DNA of 64,000 nt from Gemmatimonadota bacterium (GTDB lineage Bacteria > Latescibacterota > UBA2968 > GCA-2709665): contig JAPPJY010000009.1 in NCBI GenBank assembly GCA_028874335.1, forward strand, positions 121,803 through 185,802, written 5' to 3'. The notes beneath the pieces are model-generated. The model was not told where the DNA came from. It was given only the letters and a program-made list of their open reading frames with translations, and searched no databases. Of the stretch, positions 25,584 to 34,484 are shown in pieces (position 1 is the first letter of the stretch; each line of letters opens with the position of its first letter). Made by a program: the position numbers and the translations under genes.

Positions 25584-26378
25584 TTAAAGGTACATTCCGT
25601 CCTTCCGATATTCACGCGGTGTGATTCCCTCCTGCCTCCGAAACGCTTCCGAGAGTCGACCTGGACGTTTGAAACCACACTGTTCTGCAATAACGAAAAG
25701 AGGTTCACGCGTATTCAGGAGCATCTGCTTCGCCCGTTCGATCCGGTGAAAACGGAGGCGATTCGGAAACGAAGTACCCACGCAGTCACGGAAGAGCCTG
25801 GAAACGTGGGACGCAGAGATATTGAAATGCATACAGAGATGGGTTCGGCTCAGGGAGGGATTGGAGAGATGCGACTTCAGATAATCGTCGAACCGACCCA
25901 CAAGCTCCCGATGGGGCGGAAATCGGAACTCGAGCAATTCCTCAATGGCGGAAATCAGATCGTTTTGGACAACTGGCTTGACGAGGATGTCCCGAGCACC
26001 GCCTCTCATCGCACGTACTACCGTCTTGAAGCAGTCGGTTTCGGTCAGGATAATGAAGTCGGTACGAATGTACTCCCGCCCAATGGCTCGCATGACCTCG
26101 AGGCCGCTGAGGTCCGGAAGGTCGACGTTCAGAATGGCAACGTCAACGTGCGCTGCACGGATGGCACAGACTGCTTCGCGACCGAACCGGGTTGTCTGTA
26201 CGCACCACGTATCGGACTCCGACCGGATGATTTCCCGGAGGCGTGCACAGACCCTAATGTCGCCGTCGGCGACGATGAACCTGATACTCCGGGTCGAATG
26301 GAATGGCGTTCGGTTCTGGTCGGCTAGGTTTGACACGACAGAGGATGTTCCATATATTCCTGACAGTGAGGGCCGCAT
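25584..26378 (-). CDS. Receiver-AraC DNA-binding regulator with altered phosphorylation site
   Basis: Up to 264 residues. An N-terminal receiver domain (FIVADGDIRVCARLREII through LVKPVV) is joined to a C-terminal AraC-type pair of helix-turn-helices (HFNISASHVSRLFRDCVGTS and EQCGFKRPGRLSEAFRRQEG). The conserved Thr and Lys (LTETD, LVKPV) are present, but the phospho-acceptor Asp is Asn (VDVAILNVDLPDLSG) and one of the two N-terminal acidic residues is Ala. It may therefore work without phosphorylation. The start is unsure: ATG 26378 lies inside structured element copy 3, and GTG at 26336 is a candidate. Divergent from the propeller-sigma54 regulator gene. Confidence 0.85.
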   Translation of the reverse strand: MRPSLSGIYGTSSVVSNLADQNRTPFHSTRSIRFIVADGDIRVCARLREIIRSESDTWCVQTTRFGREAVCAIRAAHVDVAILNVDLPDLSGLEVMRAIGREYIRTDFIILTETDCFKTVVRAMRGGARDILVKPVVQNDLISAIEELLEFRFPPHRELVGRFDDYLKSHLSNPSLSRTHLCMHFNISASHVSRLFRDCVGTSFPNRLRFHRIERAKQMLLNTREPLFVIAEQCGFKRPGRLSEAFRRQEGITPREYRKDGMYL

Positions 26379-26482
26379 CCCGTCTCACCGCGCAGAAGCG
26401 CCGGGGGACAAAACGGTGTTCGCCTTCCTGGATAACCGTCGGTTTTCGACTCTGGCCGGTCAGGGAACCGACGGTTTTTTTT
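26369..26482 (+). ncRNA. Structured repeated intergenic element, copy 3, ending in terminator-like stem
   Basis: Same core as copies 1 and 2: GGGCCGCATCCCGTCTCACC, hairpin GCGC-AGAA-GCGC, GGGGGACAAAACGGTG, then CCGTCGGT / ACCGACGG. Here the last stem is followed by eight T, the form of an intrinsic terminator. It lies on the plus strand 480 bases before the propeller-sigma54 regulator start, so it could be a leader that controls read-through. Ligand and class unknown. Confidence 0.55.
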
Positions 26483-26780
26483 ATGGTCTTCCGAGAGAGA
26501 AACTTTCCGTTATCTCACGCCAATCGCCGGACGAAGTCCAAACTGCACTGACATATCGGTTGCAGGAAATGCAAATGGCGTGCCAATCGCAGAGTCGTTT
26601 CACATATCGATTCTCGTAAATTATTATTTTATAAGTGGATGGGATCTAAATCGGGGGTGCAGAAGACGAGAATGCAGCTGGACGCCGCCGGATTGAGAAA
26701 GGATAACGTACGAGATATGATCTTTAGGGACGAAATTTCGACCCGGGACTCCCCCAAATCAGCGGTCAATAGCCATTGGA

Positions 26781-26798
26781 CATTCTGTGAACAGAATG
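26781..26798. repeat. Short perfect inverted repeat upstream of regulator gene
   Basis: CATTCTGT GA ACAGAATG followed by CCCCTTTT, 165 bases before the regulator start. Could be a weak terminator or an operator for a dimeric regulator. Confidence 0.35.
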
Positions 26799-26964
26799 CC
26801 CCTTTTCATGCTGGCATCCTGCTTTCAGGTCCGAAAATCTCGTCGGCCTGGCACAACAATTCGATTGGCATTTGCAAGTTCGGAGATCATCGTTATCATT
26901 CGGCCTGCACGCGTTGGCACTGATCGACGTTCCGGTTGTATCCCATAATCGCAGAGAGTCATCC

Positions 26965-29900
26965 ATGATTACACCACTCGATCGCAACGGTACCTGGCGG
27001 ACTTACGCAGTAGCCGATGGCCTGCCCTCGGTTCGCATCGAACACATCGCCGAAGACAACCTGGGTCATATCTGGTTTGCCACCTCGGACAATGGCGCCG
27101 CCCGCTATGACGGTGATGAGTTCGTGACGTTTACCACAAGGGACGGTCTCTGTAGTAACTGGCTCTGTTCCATGCACAGAGACCGTAACGAGCGGTTGTG
27201 GTTCGCTACAATGAATGGCGTCTGCTGGTACGACGGAACCTCTATCCACGTTTTTGAAGACGATGGCATTTCCGGACGGCCCGTGCAGTGCCTCTTCGAA
27301 GACGACCGGGGTCGAATATGGTGCGCCGGTATCGGTACGCTGGGGTATTACGACGGCTCTCGGTTCCACGACCTGGTTCCGCTTTACCAACAGCGCTACG
27401 GGCAGCCGCCTGCTCACCGGTGGCACAACGAGTGCCGGGGCATTGCCCAGGATCGCGAAGGCCATCTGTGGTTCGGATTCGACTATCCCGTCCGCTTCGA
27501 CGGCGAAACCTTTAGCCGCTACGAGGAGGAAGAGGGTTTCACTCAGGCAGAAATCGGCTATGCCGTCGGACGAAGCCCCGCAGGCAAGGTGTGGATTGGC
27601 CTTCCTCGGAGTCTGGAATCGGTTTATTGCTACGACGATGCCGCCTTTCAGTCTGTCGAAGTGGACCGGGGCGGCGGCCTGATGAAGGTTCAGAGCGATC
27701 GAGACGGAAGGGTGTGGTTCTGCACCAAACGAGGGGCGCTATACAAGGATGGCGATACGTTCCGCAGGCTCACTTCGGCCGATGGCCTGCCACATTCGGC
27801 CGTCCGAGCCATGTTTCACGATAGCGAGCATCGGTTCTGGTTCGCTACCCGGGGTGGCGTAGGGCTTTACGATGCGCATAACATCAGCGTTTTCGACCCG
27901 GGTGTGAATCCTCCAATAGACCCGAACGAAATCTCGCAACTCGTACAGGATCAGCGAGGAGATGTATGGGTGGCGTATGCTTCTCCAGTCCTCTACCGGG
28001 CGGCAGGAAAAAGCATTGCCCGCTTCGATGGCGAGCAGTTTGTATTCTTGGACACCACGGATGGCCACGATGTCAATAACTGCCTGGCCATGTGCGAGGA
28101 CCTTGACGGAAACCTGTGGTTCGGCGGCGCCAATGGCCTGTTCCATTACGATGGACGGGAACTTAAAGCAATGAGACCGATCGCGGATCTAGAGGAAAAA
28201 AGCATCAGCGCTATTGCTCAGGACCGGGAAGGGCGATTCCTGTTCGGCTACCGGGATCACGGTCCCATCGACGAAAGAGAAGACAGTAAGGTGTGCCATC
28301 TGACAGTCGCCTGCGAGCGAGATGGACAGTTACAGACCATTTCTGTGGAGGCGGAGAAAGATCCGTTTTCACGCATCGGCACCGTCATTTCCGGGCTAGA
28401 GGGCGAGGTCTATTTCCACACGACGAACGGTAATTCCATTGGTAGCGGCTTCGTACGCTGGCATCCCGAAGATGGCGTCAGGTTTTTTGGTCTCGAAGAC
28501 GGGCTGATGGATCAGAGGGTCAATGATCTGTTGATTGACCGCCACGGTATCCTCTGGATCGCCACCAATGGCGGCCTCGCGCGCTTTGAAGGCAACACGA
28601 TACGTACCCTTACCGCTGACGACGGTCTGGTGGACACGTGCATCCACTGCGTGCTCGAGGACCAGCAAGGACATATCTGGATGGGTACGGATGTCGGTGT
28701 GGTACGGTACGATGGGCGGTTGTGTCAGACATTAAGGTCGTCGCATATAGGACCGGTCTCCCGGATACTCGAATGTGATGACGGAACCTTCTGGTTTGGC
28801 ACAGCCACCGGTTCTGTTATACGGTACCGTCTGCGGCAAAAACCTCCCCAAATTCGCGTGCTGCGGGCAATTGCAGACCGGAGCTATGATGACCAGGGAG
28901 AAGCCGTCCACGCTACCACTGGCCATCAGGTGGTTTTCGAGTACAAGGGGACGAGTTTTTCCACCCCGTCTGTCGATATGCTGTACATCTTCCGGTTAGA
29001 GGGATACGACCCCGATTGGCGGCCTGCGACAAGGAACAGGCGGGCTGTTTTTCGGGACCTGCCGCCGGGAGACTACACATTCCAGGTGAGGGCAATAGAC
29101 CGCGACCTCAATTACTCCAGCATAGCGCAGACGAGACTCTCTGTGCAGCCGGACACGCGCATTTCCGCTCGGACCATTGCGCTCAACAGGCAGGATGACC
29201 GGAAATTCATCGGTCAAAGCGCGGCTCTGCGTCGTTTTCAGGTCAATCTCAGAAAGGTTGCGGCCACGGATATTACGGTCCTCATTATGGGCGAGACAGG
29301 CGTGGGAAAGGGACTGGCGGCACGGGAGCTCCATGCTTTGAGCCCCCATTGCGATGGACCCTACATCGAAGTGAGTTGCGGCGCGCTGCCCGTGGCGTTA
29401 ATCGATAGCGAGCTTTTTGGCCACGTGAAAGGAGCCTTTACCAGTGCGGTTTCTCACAGACTGGGCCGCGTGGAGTTGGCGGCAGGAGGAACCCTCTTCC
29501 TGGACGAGATCGCCGAAATGTCCATGGAGACGCAGTTCAAGCTGCTGCGTCTGCTGGAAGAAGGCACGTTCGAGCAGGTCGGGAGCAGCGAGCCATTGAC
29601 GGCGCGTACTCGGATTGTTGCCGCCTCGAATCGCAACCTGGAGGAAATGGTCCGCAAAGGCGCTTTCCGTGAGGATCTCTACTACCGCCTCAACGCATTT
29701 CCACTGTATCTCCCGTCGCTGCGCGAGCGCAAGGAGGATATACCCGCACTGGCGGGGTTTTTCACGGATCGCATGGCAGCACACGTGGGCAAAAAGATCG
29801 ATCCTCTGTCGCCAGAGGTTCTAAGGTCGCTGCAAAACCGGGAATGGCCGGGGAACGTGCGTGAACTGGAGCATGCAGTACATAGGGCGGTTGTCCTATG

Positions 29901-30174
29901 TGCGGGTTCTCGAATCAGCGTTGAGGATCTGATAGTACATCGTCACATGATCAGATCACCTGCGCCCGACGCAGGAGGACGCGCCCTGACCGCTTCTCAT
30001 CGCGGCGATATCCTGCCTCTGGAAGAATCCGAACGCCGTTACATCATCAGCGTACTCGAGGCGACCAACTGGCGCATAAAGGGGCCCAGGGGAGCGGCTA
30101 AATTGCTGCGATTGCACCCTTCCACGCTTTATTCAAAGATGAGGAAACACGGAATAAGTGATCAAATCCGTTAG
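26965..30174 (+). CDS. Beta-propeller sensor fused to sigma54-dependent activator
   Basis: 1069 residues from ATG at 26965 (AGAGAG upstream). About 620 N-terminal residues form repeated propeller blades of the two-component-regulator propeller kind (e.g. EDNLGHIWFATSDNGAARYD). A Y_Y_Y-like Ig domain at about 655-730 (LEGYDPDWRPATRNRRAVFR) follows, then an AAA+ sigma54-interaction domain from about 750. This has Walker A (GETGVGKG, about 775), the sigma54-contact loop GAFTSA (about 823), Walker B (GGTLFLDEIAE), DLYYRLNAFPLYLPSLRER and WPGNVRELEHAV. A Fis-type HTH ends the protein (RGAAKLLRLHPSTLYSKM). No membrane segment or kinase is seen, unlike usual hybrid two-component sensors with this propeller, so it looks like a cytoplasmic one-component regulator. 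Divergent from the receiver-AraC gene. Confidence 0.93.
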   Translation: MITPLDRNGTWRTYAVADGLPSVRIEHIAEDNLGHIWFATSDNGAARYDGDEFVTFTTRDGLCSNWLCSMHRDRNERLWFATMNGVCWYDGTSIHVFEDDGISGRPVQCLFEDDRGRIWCAGIGTLGYYDGSRFHDLVPLYQQRYGQPPAHRWHNECRGIAQDREGHLWFGFDYPVRFDGETFSRYEEEEGFTQAEIGYAVGRSPAGKVWIGLPRSLESVYCYDDAAFQSVEVDRGGGLMKVQSDRDGRVWFCTKRGALYKDGDTFRRLTSADGLPHSAVRAMFHDSEHRFWFATRGGVGLYDAHNISVFDPGVNPPIDPNEISQLVQDQRGDVWVAYASPVLYRAAGKSIARFDGEQFVFLDTTDGHDVNNCLAMCEDLDGNLWFGGANGLFHYDGRELKAMRPIADLEEKSISAIAQDREGRFLFGYRDHGPIDEREDSKVCHLTVACERDGQLQTISVEAEKDPFSRIGTVISGLEGEVYFHTTNGNSIGSGFVRWHPEDGVRFFGLEDGLMDQRVNDLLIDRHGILWIATNGGLARFEGNTIRTLTADDGLVDTCIHCVLEDQQGHIWMGTDVGVVRYDGRLCQTLRSSHIGPVSRILECDDGTFWFGTATGSVIRYRLRQKPPQIRVLRAIADRSYDDQGEAVHATTGHQVVFEYKGTSFSTPSVDMLYIFRLEGYDPDWRPATRNRRAVFRDLPPGDYTFQVRAIDRDLNYSSIAQTRLSVQPDTRISARTIALNRQDDRKFIGQSAALRRFQVNLRKVAATDITVLIMGETGVGKGLAARELHALSPHCDGPYIEVSCGALPVALIDSELFGHVKGAFTSAVSHRLGRVELAAGGTLFLDEIAEMSMETQFKLLRLLEEGTFEQVGSSEPLTARTRIVAASNRNLEEMVRKGAFREDLYYRLNAFPLYLPSLRERKEDIPALAGFFTDRMAAHVGKKIDPLSPEVLRSLQNREWPGNVRELEHAVHRAVVLCAGSRISVEDLIVHRHMIRSPAPDAGGRALTASHRGDILPLEESERRYIISVLEATNWRIKGPRGAAKLLRLHPSTLYSKMRKHGISDQIR

Positions 30175-30197
30175 TGTAAATCGCATCTATTCTCGAG

Positions 30198-30273
30198 CGG
30201 GCGCCCACGAGGGACGCCCCTACAACGCCAACGCGGCCTGGTGAACAGGTACCGCGAATTGGCAATTCGCGGC
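30198..30273. repeat. Dispersed palindromic repeat, family A
   Basis: GGGCGCCCACGAGGGACGCC then CCTAC, spacer, and GCGAATTGGCAATTCGC, matching 14037-14112. The central base pair of the second palindrome differs between copies, while the stem is kept. Confidence 0.85.
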
Positions 30274-30373
30274 GCGGCAGGCGTGTCGGTGTGCCGCCGA
30301 TTCTCCCGGGCAGACTGATGGAGACACCGGCGACCCGCCGGGTCCAAGGCCGCTGGCTCGGGATCCTGTCGAC

Positions 30374-33300
30374 CTATTCGAGGCGTACAATGGATCCGCC
30401 GGGCTGGAGGGTCCCGGGGTCGAGGTTGAGGGACAGCATGCCGGCGGCTCTGCCCGTTTCAAGTCCGGTCCGCGGGCCGTCTTCGTGTTCGATGAAGGCG
30501 CGGCGGCGCGGTGTCCGGATCGACAGCCGGGCCGGGGTTGTGGCTCGGACCTCGAAGGTGTCCCCGGAGACCTGTTCCATCGAGAAGAGCGAGGGAATCT
30601 GCCAGGTCGTGCCGGCATTGAATGGGAACTCGTCCACGTCGATCCGGTTGGCGGCCGCGGACCGGATGCGGTAAGCCGTCCAGCAGCCCTGGTCGGGGTC
30701 CTGCACCCGGACGAAATGACCCGCGAGGGCGCCCGGATGCGGAAGGGTTTCGCGGGTCCGGAATCCCTCGCGGTCATGGCCGGCGATGTCGCCACCTATT
30801 GACGCGACTTCGAGGGCGACGGTCAGGTCGGGCGAGGCGAAGCGGGCCGTTTCCGTCAGAAAGAGCGATTGCCGGGCATCCCTGGATCGCGTGTACACGG
30901 CGGCTCGACCGGCGAAGGAGATGTCACCGAACGCGCGTTCGTTCTGATCCGGCGTCAGGATAACGGTGTCGTCGGCCGTCCGGCGGCGGATGCGAAGCGC
31001 CACCGGTCCGCCGTCGTTGTCCGGAACAGAAAGCGGCTGGACGTCCAGGATGTCGGGGTCCTGCCTGAAATGGTCGATGACGGCGACAAATGTGTTTCCG
31101 TTCCCGGATTCGGCCTTGCGGGCGAAGAGATAGTCATTGCGCGCGCCGATTTCAGAATGACTCCGCTGCCCCGGTCCTTCACCCACGATGATTTCGTCCA
31201 CGGGCGATACCAGACGTACCCGCATGGTCAACCCGTCATCGGTCCAGGATGCGCTCCACCGGTCCGGGGGTTCTCCCGAGCGGAGCCCCTCGATATCGTC
31301 TCCGAGCACGCCCGGACGTTCCTCCATTGGAATCGGCCGGTCGTGAGCGGGAGGAGAACTGATGCGACCCTCACCATGGATGGCGTAGTCCTGGACCGCA
31401 CCGCCCCGGACGCGGAAGACGTCAACCAGATACGCGGGTCCCGAACTCCTGTGGATCATCGCGCAAGAGCGTCTGTACGTTTCAGCCTGTTCGTACGCCC
31501 TGCAGTCCGCTTCGATGATCTTCGTGGCGGGCGACGCGGCGAGCAGGCGCAGGTTTCCGGGAGGTCTCCGGTCCCGCGGGAGCTGGTTTGCTTCGTCCAC
31601 AACCACCAGGTTGTGTTTGAGCGTGCTCCGGATGCTTGCGTTGAGCGGATGGTCGCCGATATATCCCAGGTCGGAAAGGACCTCCACCCCCTCCACGTTC
31701 ATGGCGATGTTGAGGGCGTCCGGGTGGTCGTGGCCCTCCGGCTGGTAGAAGTTCATCAGGAAGGTGGCCGAACCCGCGAGATCGGTCCGGAACATGGCGT
31801 CATAGCCCGTATTGAAGATCGCGAGCAGCCATCCCGGGAAGAACCGGTCCCGCACGGGCGGCGGCGATGCGCATTCGAGTTCCGCGGGCCGGTTGAAGAG
31901 GGCGAACGCGTCCCCGGTGTCCAGTCGTACGAACGGGGCGAAATCCTGTCCCATACGTACGAGACCCACGTTGTGAATCCAGGCGGGATAGGGCCAGTCG
32001 GACGGTCCTTCGCGCGCATCGGCGGTGTGGGGCAGTCGGCCGTCCGGAAGCGTCATCAGGGTCCGTGCGCGAAGGACGGTGTGGTACGCGCCGCCGGGCT
32101 CGTAGAGGTTGAGGTTGTCGTAGCGGTCTTTACCTTTATACGATGGCGGATCGGAATATCCGTGGGCGAGTTCGGGCAGATTTCGCACGTTGGCCACCGC
32201 GTAGAGGTAATAGCTGGAGCCCTCGGCGGTGCTGCCGTCGAATTTGAAGAACCCCTTCAGGTACGGTTCAAAACCCTCGACTCCCCGGTGCACGTATTCC
32301 GGCACGCCCAGGAAACGGCCGAGAGCGACCTCTCCCTCGCGGCAGCCCGCCACTTTGTTGTTGATGCCCTCCCAGTGCGTGAACGTGAAGAGACCCTCCA
32401 CGAGCAGGTCTTTGACGACGCGGTCGCGTTCCTTTGCAGCCAGGTAGAGACGTCCGTTGGCGTCCTTTTCGTCCCAGAGCAGATCCAGGGCTTCGGCCAG
32501 CATGCAGATGTAATGCGCTTCGGCCTGAACGCCGCCGCCCGACAGGCGTCCGCAGCCCCAGAACGTCTGTATGAGTCTTCCACTCTTCATCGGGGAGCGG
32601 GCGTTCTGGTCCGGACACGGGTTGACTTCGTACCGGGCGATGCCCCTGTCCTGCGCCATCAGTTCGCAGGCGTAGAGCGGATCGCAGTCCATGTAGGTGT
32701 TCCAGTAGTCGCGGAAGAGATACGTGGGGTATACGGCGGCAAAGCGTTTCAGGATGGCCGCCGCGGCACGGGCATATCGATCCTCGCCTTCCATGCGATA
32801 CAGGATGGCCAGATTGCGCGCGACCGCGGGCATGCGGTGGGCTTTCTGCTGCCGGATGGCGCCGCTGTAAGAGGAATGGACCCGGCGCCCGGCCCAGCTG
32901 AAGGCATTGCGGCCGGTCTTGAATTCAGGGTCGTTTCTTTCTTCCGGACGGATATAATAGGTCAGGGTCTGGCCTGAGCGCGGCAGGTCGAGGCGCCCCT
33001 CTTCGGGATGGGCCTCGTCGGTCATGATGGCGCCGCAGTGGAAACAGACCAGTTTGTCGGGATCGCGGTCGATCCATCGCATATTGTAGGTGTTGTCCGC
33101 GGCACAGACCGGACAGAATGTCCCGTAGATCTGCGCTGGACTCTGATCCGGAACCATCCGGGCGATCCAGGCATCGGAGCGATCGGTATAGTAATCGCCC
33201 AGTTCGAGCAGTTCCTCGTAAAGCTTTTTTGCCCAATCGTGGCGGCGGATGTTGGCGCGGGCGATACCGAGGTTGTCGTCCTTTACACTCAGGCAGGGGT

Positions 33301-33394
33301 GTTCCAGCGCTCCGGCGCTCCGGCAGTATCTCTCCTTCTTTTCTTCAAGTCGACGCCTGCATTCTCTTTCTTCATTGCTGTTCCAGGCCGGCAT
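30374..33394 (-). CDS. Heparinase II/III-like polysaccharide-lyase family protein
   Basis: 1006 residues from ATG at 33394, which has a strong GGAAGGAGA site; the longer frame starting at 33484 has none. No signal peptide is seen. An N-terminal zinc-ribbon-like pair of CxxC motifs (FCPVCAADN and LVCFHCGAI, about 103-135) precedes an alpha-toroid domain. The heparinase II/III central beta domain has the family motif EGHDHPDALNIAMNVEGVEV, then LGYIGDHPLNASIRSTLKHN, a region that carries catalytic His and Tyr in this family. A C-terminal beta-sandwich follows. It would cleave acidic glycans by beta-elimination. An intracellular or unusually exported location is possible, as no secretion signal is visible. 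Glycan unknown. Stands alone between repeats and the csp gene. Confidence 0.85.
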   Translation of the reverse strand: MPAWNSNEERECRRRLEEKKERYCRSAGALEHPCLSVKDDNLGIARANIRRHDWAKKLYEELLELGDYYTDRSDAWIARMVPDQSPAQIYGTFCPVCAADNTYNMRWIDRDPDKLVCFHCGAIMTDEAHPEEGRLDLPRSGQTLTYYIRPEERNDPEFKTGRNAFSWAGRRVHSSYSGAIRQQKAHRMPAVARNLAILYRMEGEDRYARAAAAILKRFAAVYPTYLFRDYWNTYMDCDPLYACELMAQDRGIARYEVNPCPDQNARSPMKSGRLIQTFWGCGRLSGGGVQAEAHYICMLAEALDLLWDEKDANGRLYLAAKERDRVVKDLLVEGLFTFTHWEGINNKVAGCREGEVALGRFLGVPEYVHRGVEGFEPYLKGFFKFDGSTAEGSSYYLYAVANVRNLPELAHGYSDPPSYKGKDRYDNLNLYEPGGAYHTVLRARTLMTLPDGRLPHTADAREGPSDWPYPAWIHNVGLVRMGQDFAPFVRLDTGDAFALFNRPAELECASPPPVRDRFFPGWLLAIFNTGYDAMFRTDLAGSATFLMNFYQPEGHDHPDALNIAMNVEGVEVLSDLGYIGDHPLNASIRSTLKHNLVVVDEANQLPRDRRPPGNLRLLAASPATKIIEADCRAYEQAETYRRSCAMIHRSSGPAYLVDVFRVRGGAVQDYAIHGEGRISSPPAHDRPIPMEERPGVLGDDIEGLRSGEPPDRWSASWTDDGLTMRVRLVSPVDEIIVGEGPGQRSHSEIGARNDYLFARKAESGNGNTFVAVIDHFRQDPDILDVQPLSVPDNDGGPVALRIRRRTADDTVILTPDQNERAFGDISFAGRAAVYTRSRDARQSLFLTETARFASPDLTVALEVASIGGDIAGHDREGFRTRETLPHPGALAGHFVRVQDPDQGCWTAYRIRSAAANRIDVDEFPFNAGTTWQIPSLFSMEQVSGDTFEVRATTPARLSIRTPRRRAFIEHEDGPRTGLETGRAAGMLSLNLDPGTLQPGGSIVRLE

Positions 33395-33808
33395 GCGATC
33401 TCCTTCCCGTGCAACGCCGCGTGAGCACCGCCGGAAACCTGCGCGGTCCACAGGACGCTCTCCATGACACCCTTCCGGCGACACTTCCGCGCCGGGCCGG
33501 ATCCGCCGGCGCCGGCGGGTCTCCGTACGTCGGATTGGAGCCCGTTTGAAACGCGTGTGGGAATCAAAAAAAGAAAATGGAGAAGGAATTCTCGCCTGTC
33601 AAGAGGAATGAACGGATTGGACGAAATCAGGATCCTTGACGGCTTCAGCCCCGTGGACCGATTTCAAAATGCGATGCGGAGTAATATATCTTATTGAAAA
33701 CAAATAACCTGCACAAATCGCCCAGGTCAGGGCCCGTAACCGTGCCAGACAGACTGGCCGTCCCCGGACGGAATCGAAAACACGTACAGAAAAACGATTC
33801 AAAAAAGG
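33395..33808. other. Gap upstream of csp promoter
   Basis: About 410 bases with nothing recognised except the promoter-proximal side of the heparinase-like gene. Short frames here lack ribosome sites. Confidence 0.4.
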
Positions 33809-33837
33809 TTGACAATTGAACAAAAAAGAATTATTAT
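33809..33837 (+). promoter_or_regulatory. Sigma70-type promoter of csp gene
   Basis: TTGACA (33809-33814), 17-base spacer, TATTAT (33832-33837). The -35 is perfect, the spacing is ideal and the -10 differs by one base. It predicts a leader of about 135 bases before the GTG start at 33981. Confidence 0.85.
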
Positions 33838-33906
33838 GGATCAATTGGCAGCATGAAGTAGAAGGATGAAGTTTCTGTCTCCTTAGCAGTCCTGAGGTGT
33901 GTCTGG

Positions 33907-33945
33907 CAAGGATCAGAAGTTCCGGTCCTTGCCGTTTTTGGTTTT
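33907..33945 (+). promoter_or_regulatory. Terminator-like hairpin within csp leader (possible attenuator)
   Basis: GGCAAGGA / TCCTTGCC (perfect eight base pairs), followed by GTTTTTGGTTTT, between the promoter and the coding region. It would stop transcription unless refolded. Long structured leaders are known for cold-shock genes, so this fits conditional read-through. Function is inference. Confidence 0.6.
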
Positions 33946-33980
33946 CGTCGGTTTCTAACGCTGAAAGGTGGTGAAGCACT

Positions 33981-34190
33981 GTGCCAGAAGGTCGCGTGAA
34001 GTGGTTCAACGACGCCAAGGGTTACGGCTTTATCGAAAGGGATGAAGGCGAAGATGTCTTTGTGCATTTTTCGGCTATCCAGGGCGATGGATTCAAGTCG
34101 TTGACGGAAGGCGAAGTGGTTTCATTTGAAGTCGTGCAGGGGCCCAAGGGCTACCAGGCTGCGGATGTCGTAAAGGTGGGGCAGGATTAA
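33981..34190 (+). CDS. CspA-family cold-shock protein
   Basis: 69-residue RNA-binding OB-fold protein. RNP1-like KGYGFIERD and RNP2-like DVFVHFSAI are both complete. It would melt RNA secondary structure, often at low temperature or on growth change. GTG at 33981 with AGGTGGTG upstream. It has its own promoter, a structured leader and a terminator at 34247-34278, so it is a single-gene unit. Confidence 0.95.
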   Translation: MPEGRVKWFNDAKGYGFIERDEGEDVFVHFSAIQGDGFKSLTEGEVVSFEVVQGPKGYQAADVVKVGQD

Positions 34191-34246
34191 CCGGTAACCG
34201 CGGTCCGATTTTTTCGCATGTAAATCCTCAATCGATCCATCCGGAG

Positions 34247-34278
34247 GGCGTCGGTTCAAGAATCGGCGCCTTTTTTTT
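34247..34278 (+). terminator. Rho-independent terminator after csp
   Basis: GGCGTCG / CGGCGCC stem of seven pairs (one wobble) with a ten-base loop and eight T. Confidence 0.85.
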
Positions 34279-34484
34279 ATTGGAAGGCGGGAAGACGGTG
34301 GACGTTACAGAAACACATCGCGGAAATTTAAAGATAACTTGATATCGTACACTACAATTCTTTACATTATGAGGTAGCGCCGGGCCGGTCAGGCCGGCCG
34401 CGCGTCGGTCCGGCGTGGGTGTCCACGGTCGGGACGCGAACACACAGCACATTCCTTCAAGAAGCCACAAACAGAGTCGCGCCT

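Noticed and set aside
19866..26482. Known c-di-GMP (GEMM), TPP or cobalamin riboswitch
   Set aside because: The repeated element lacks the conserved GCAAACC/GCAAAGCC, CUGAGA or B12-box sequences of those classes.
30869..32977. 702-residue frame on the plus strand
   Set aside because: It is antisense to the heparinase-like gene, whose motifs and ribosome site are clear; high GC leaves long open antisense frames.
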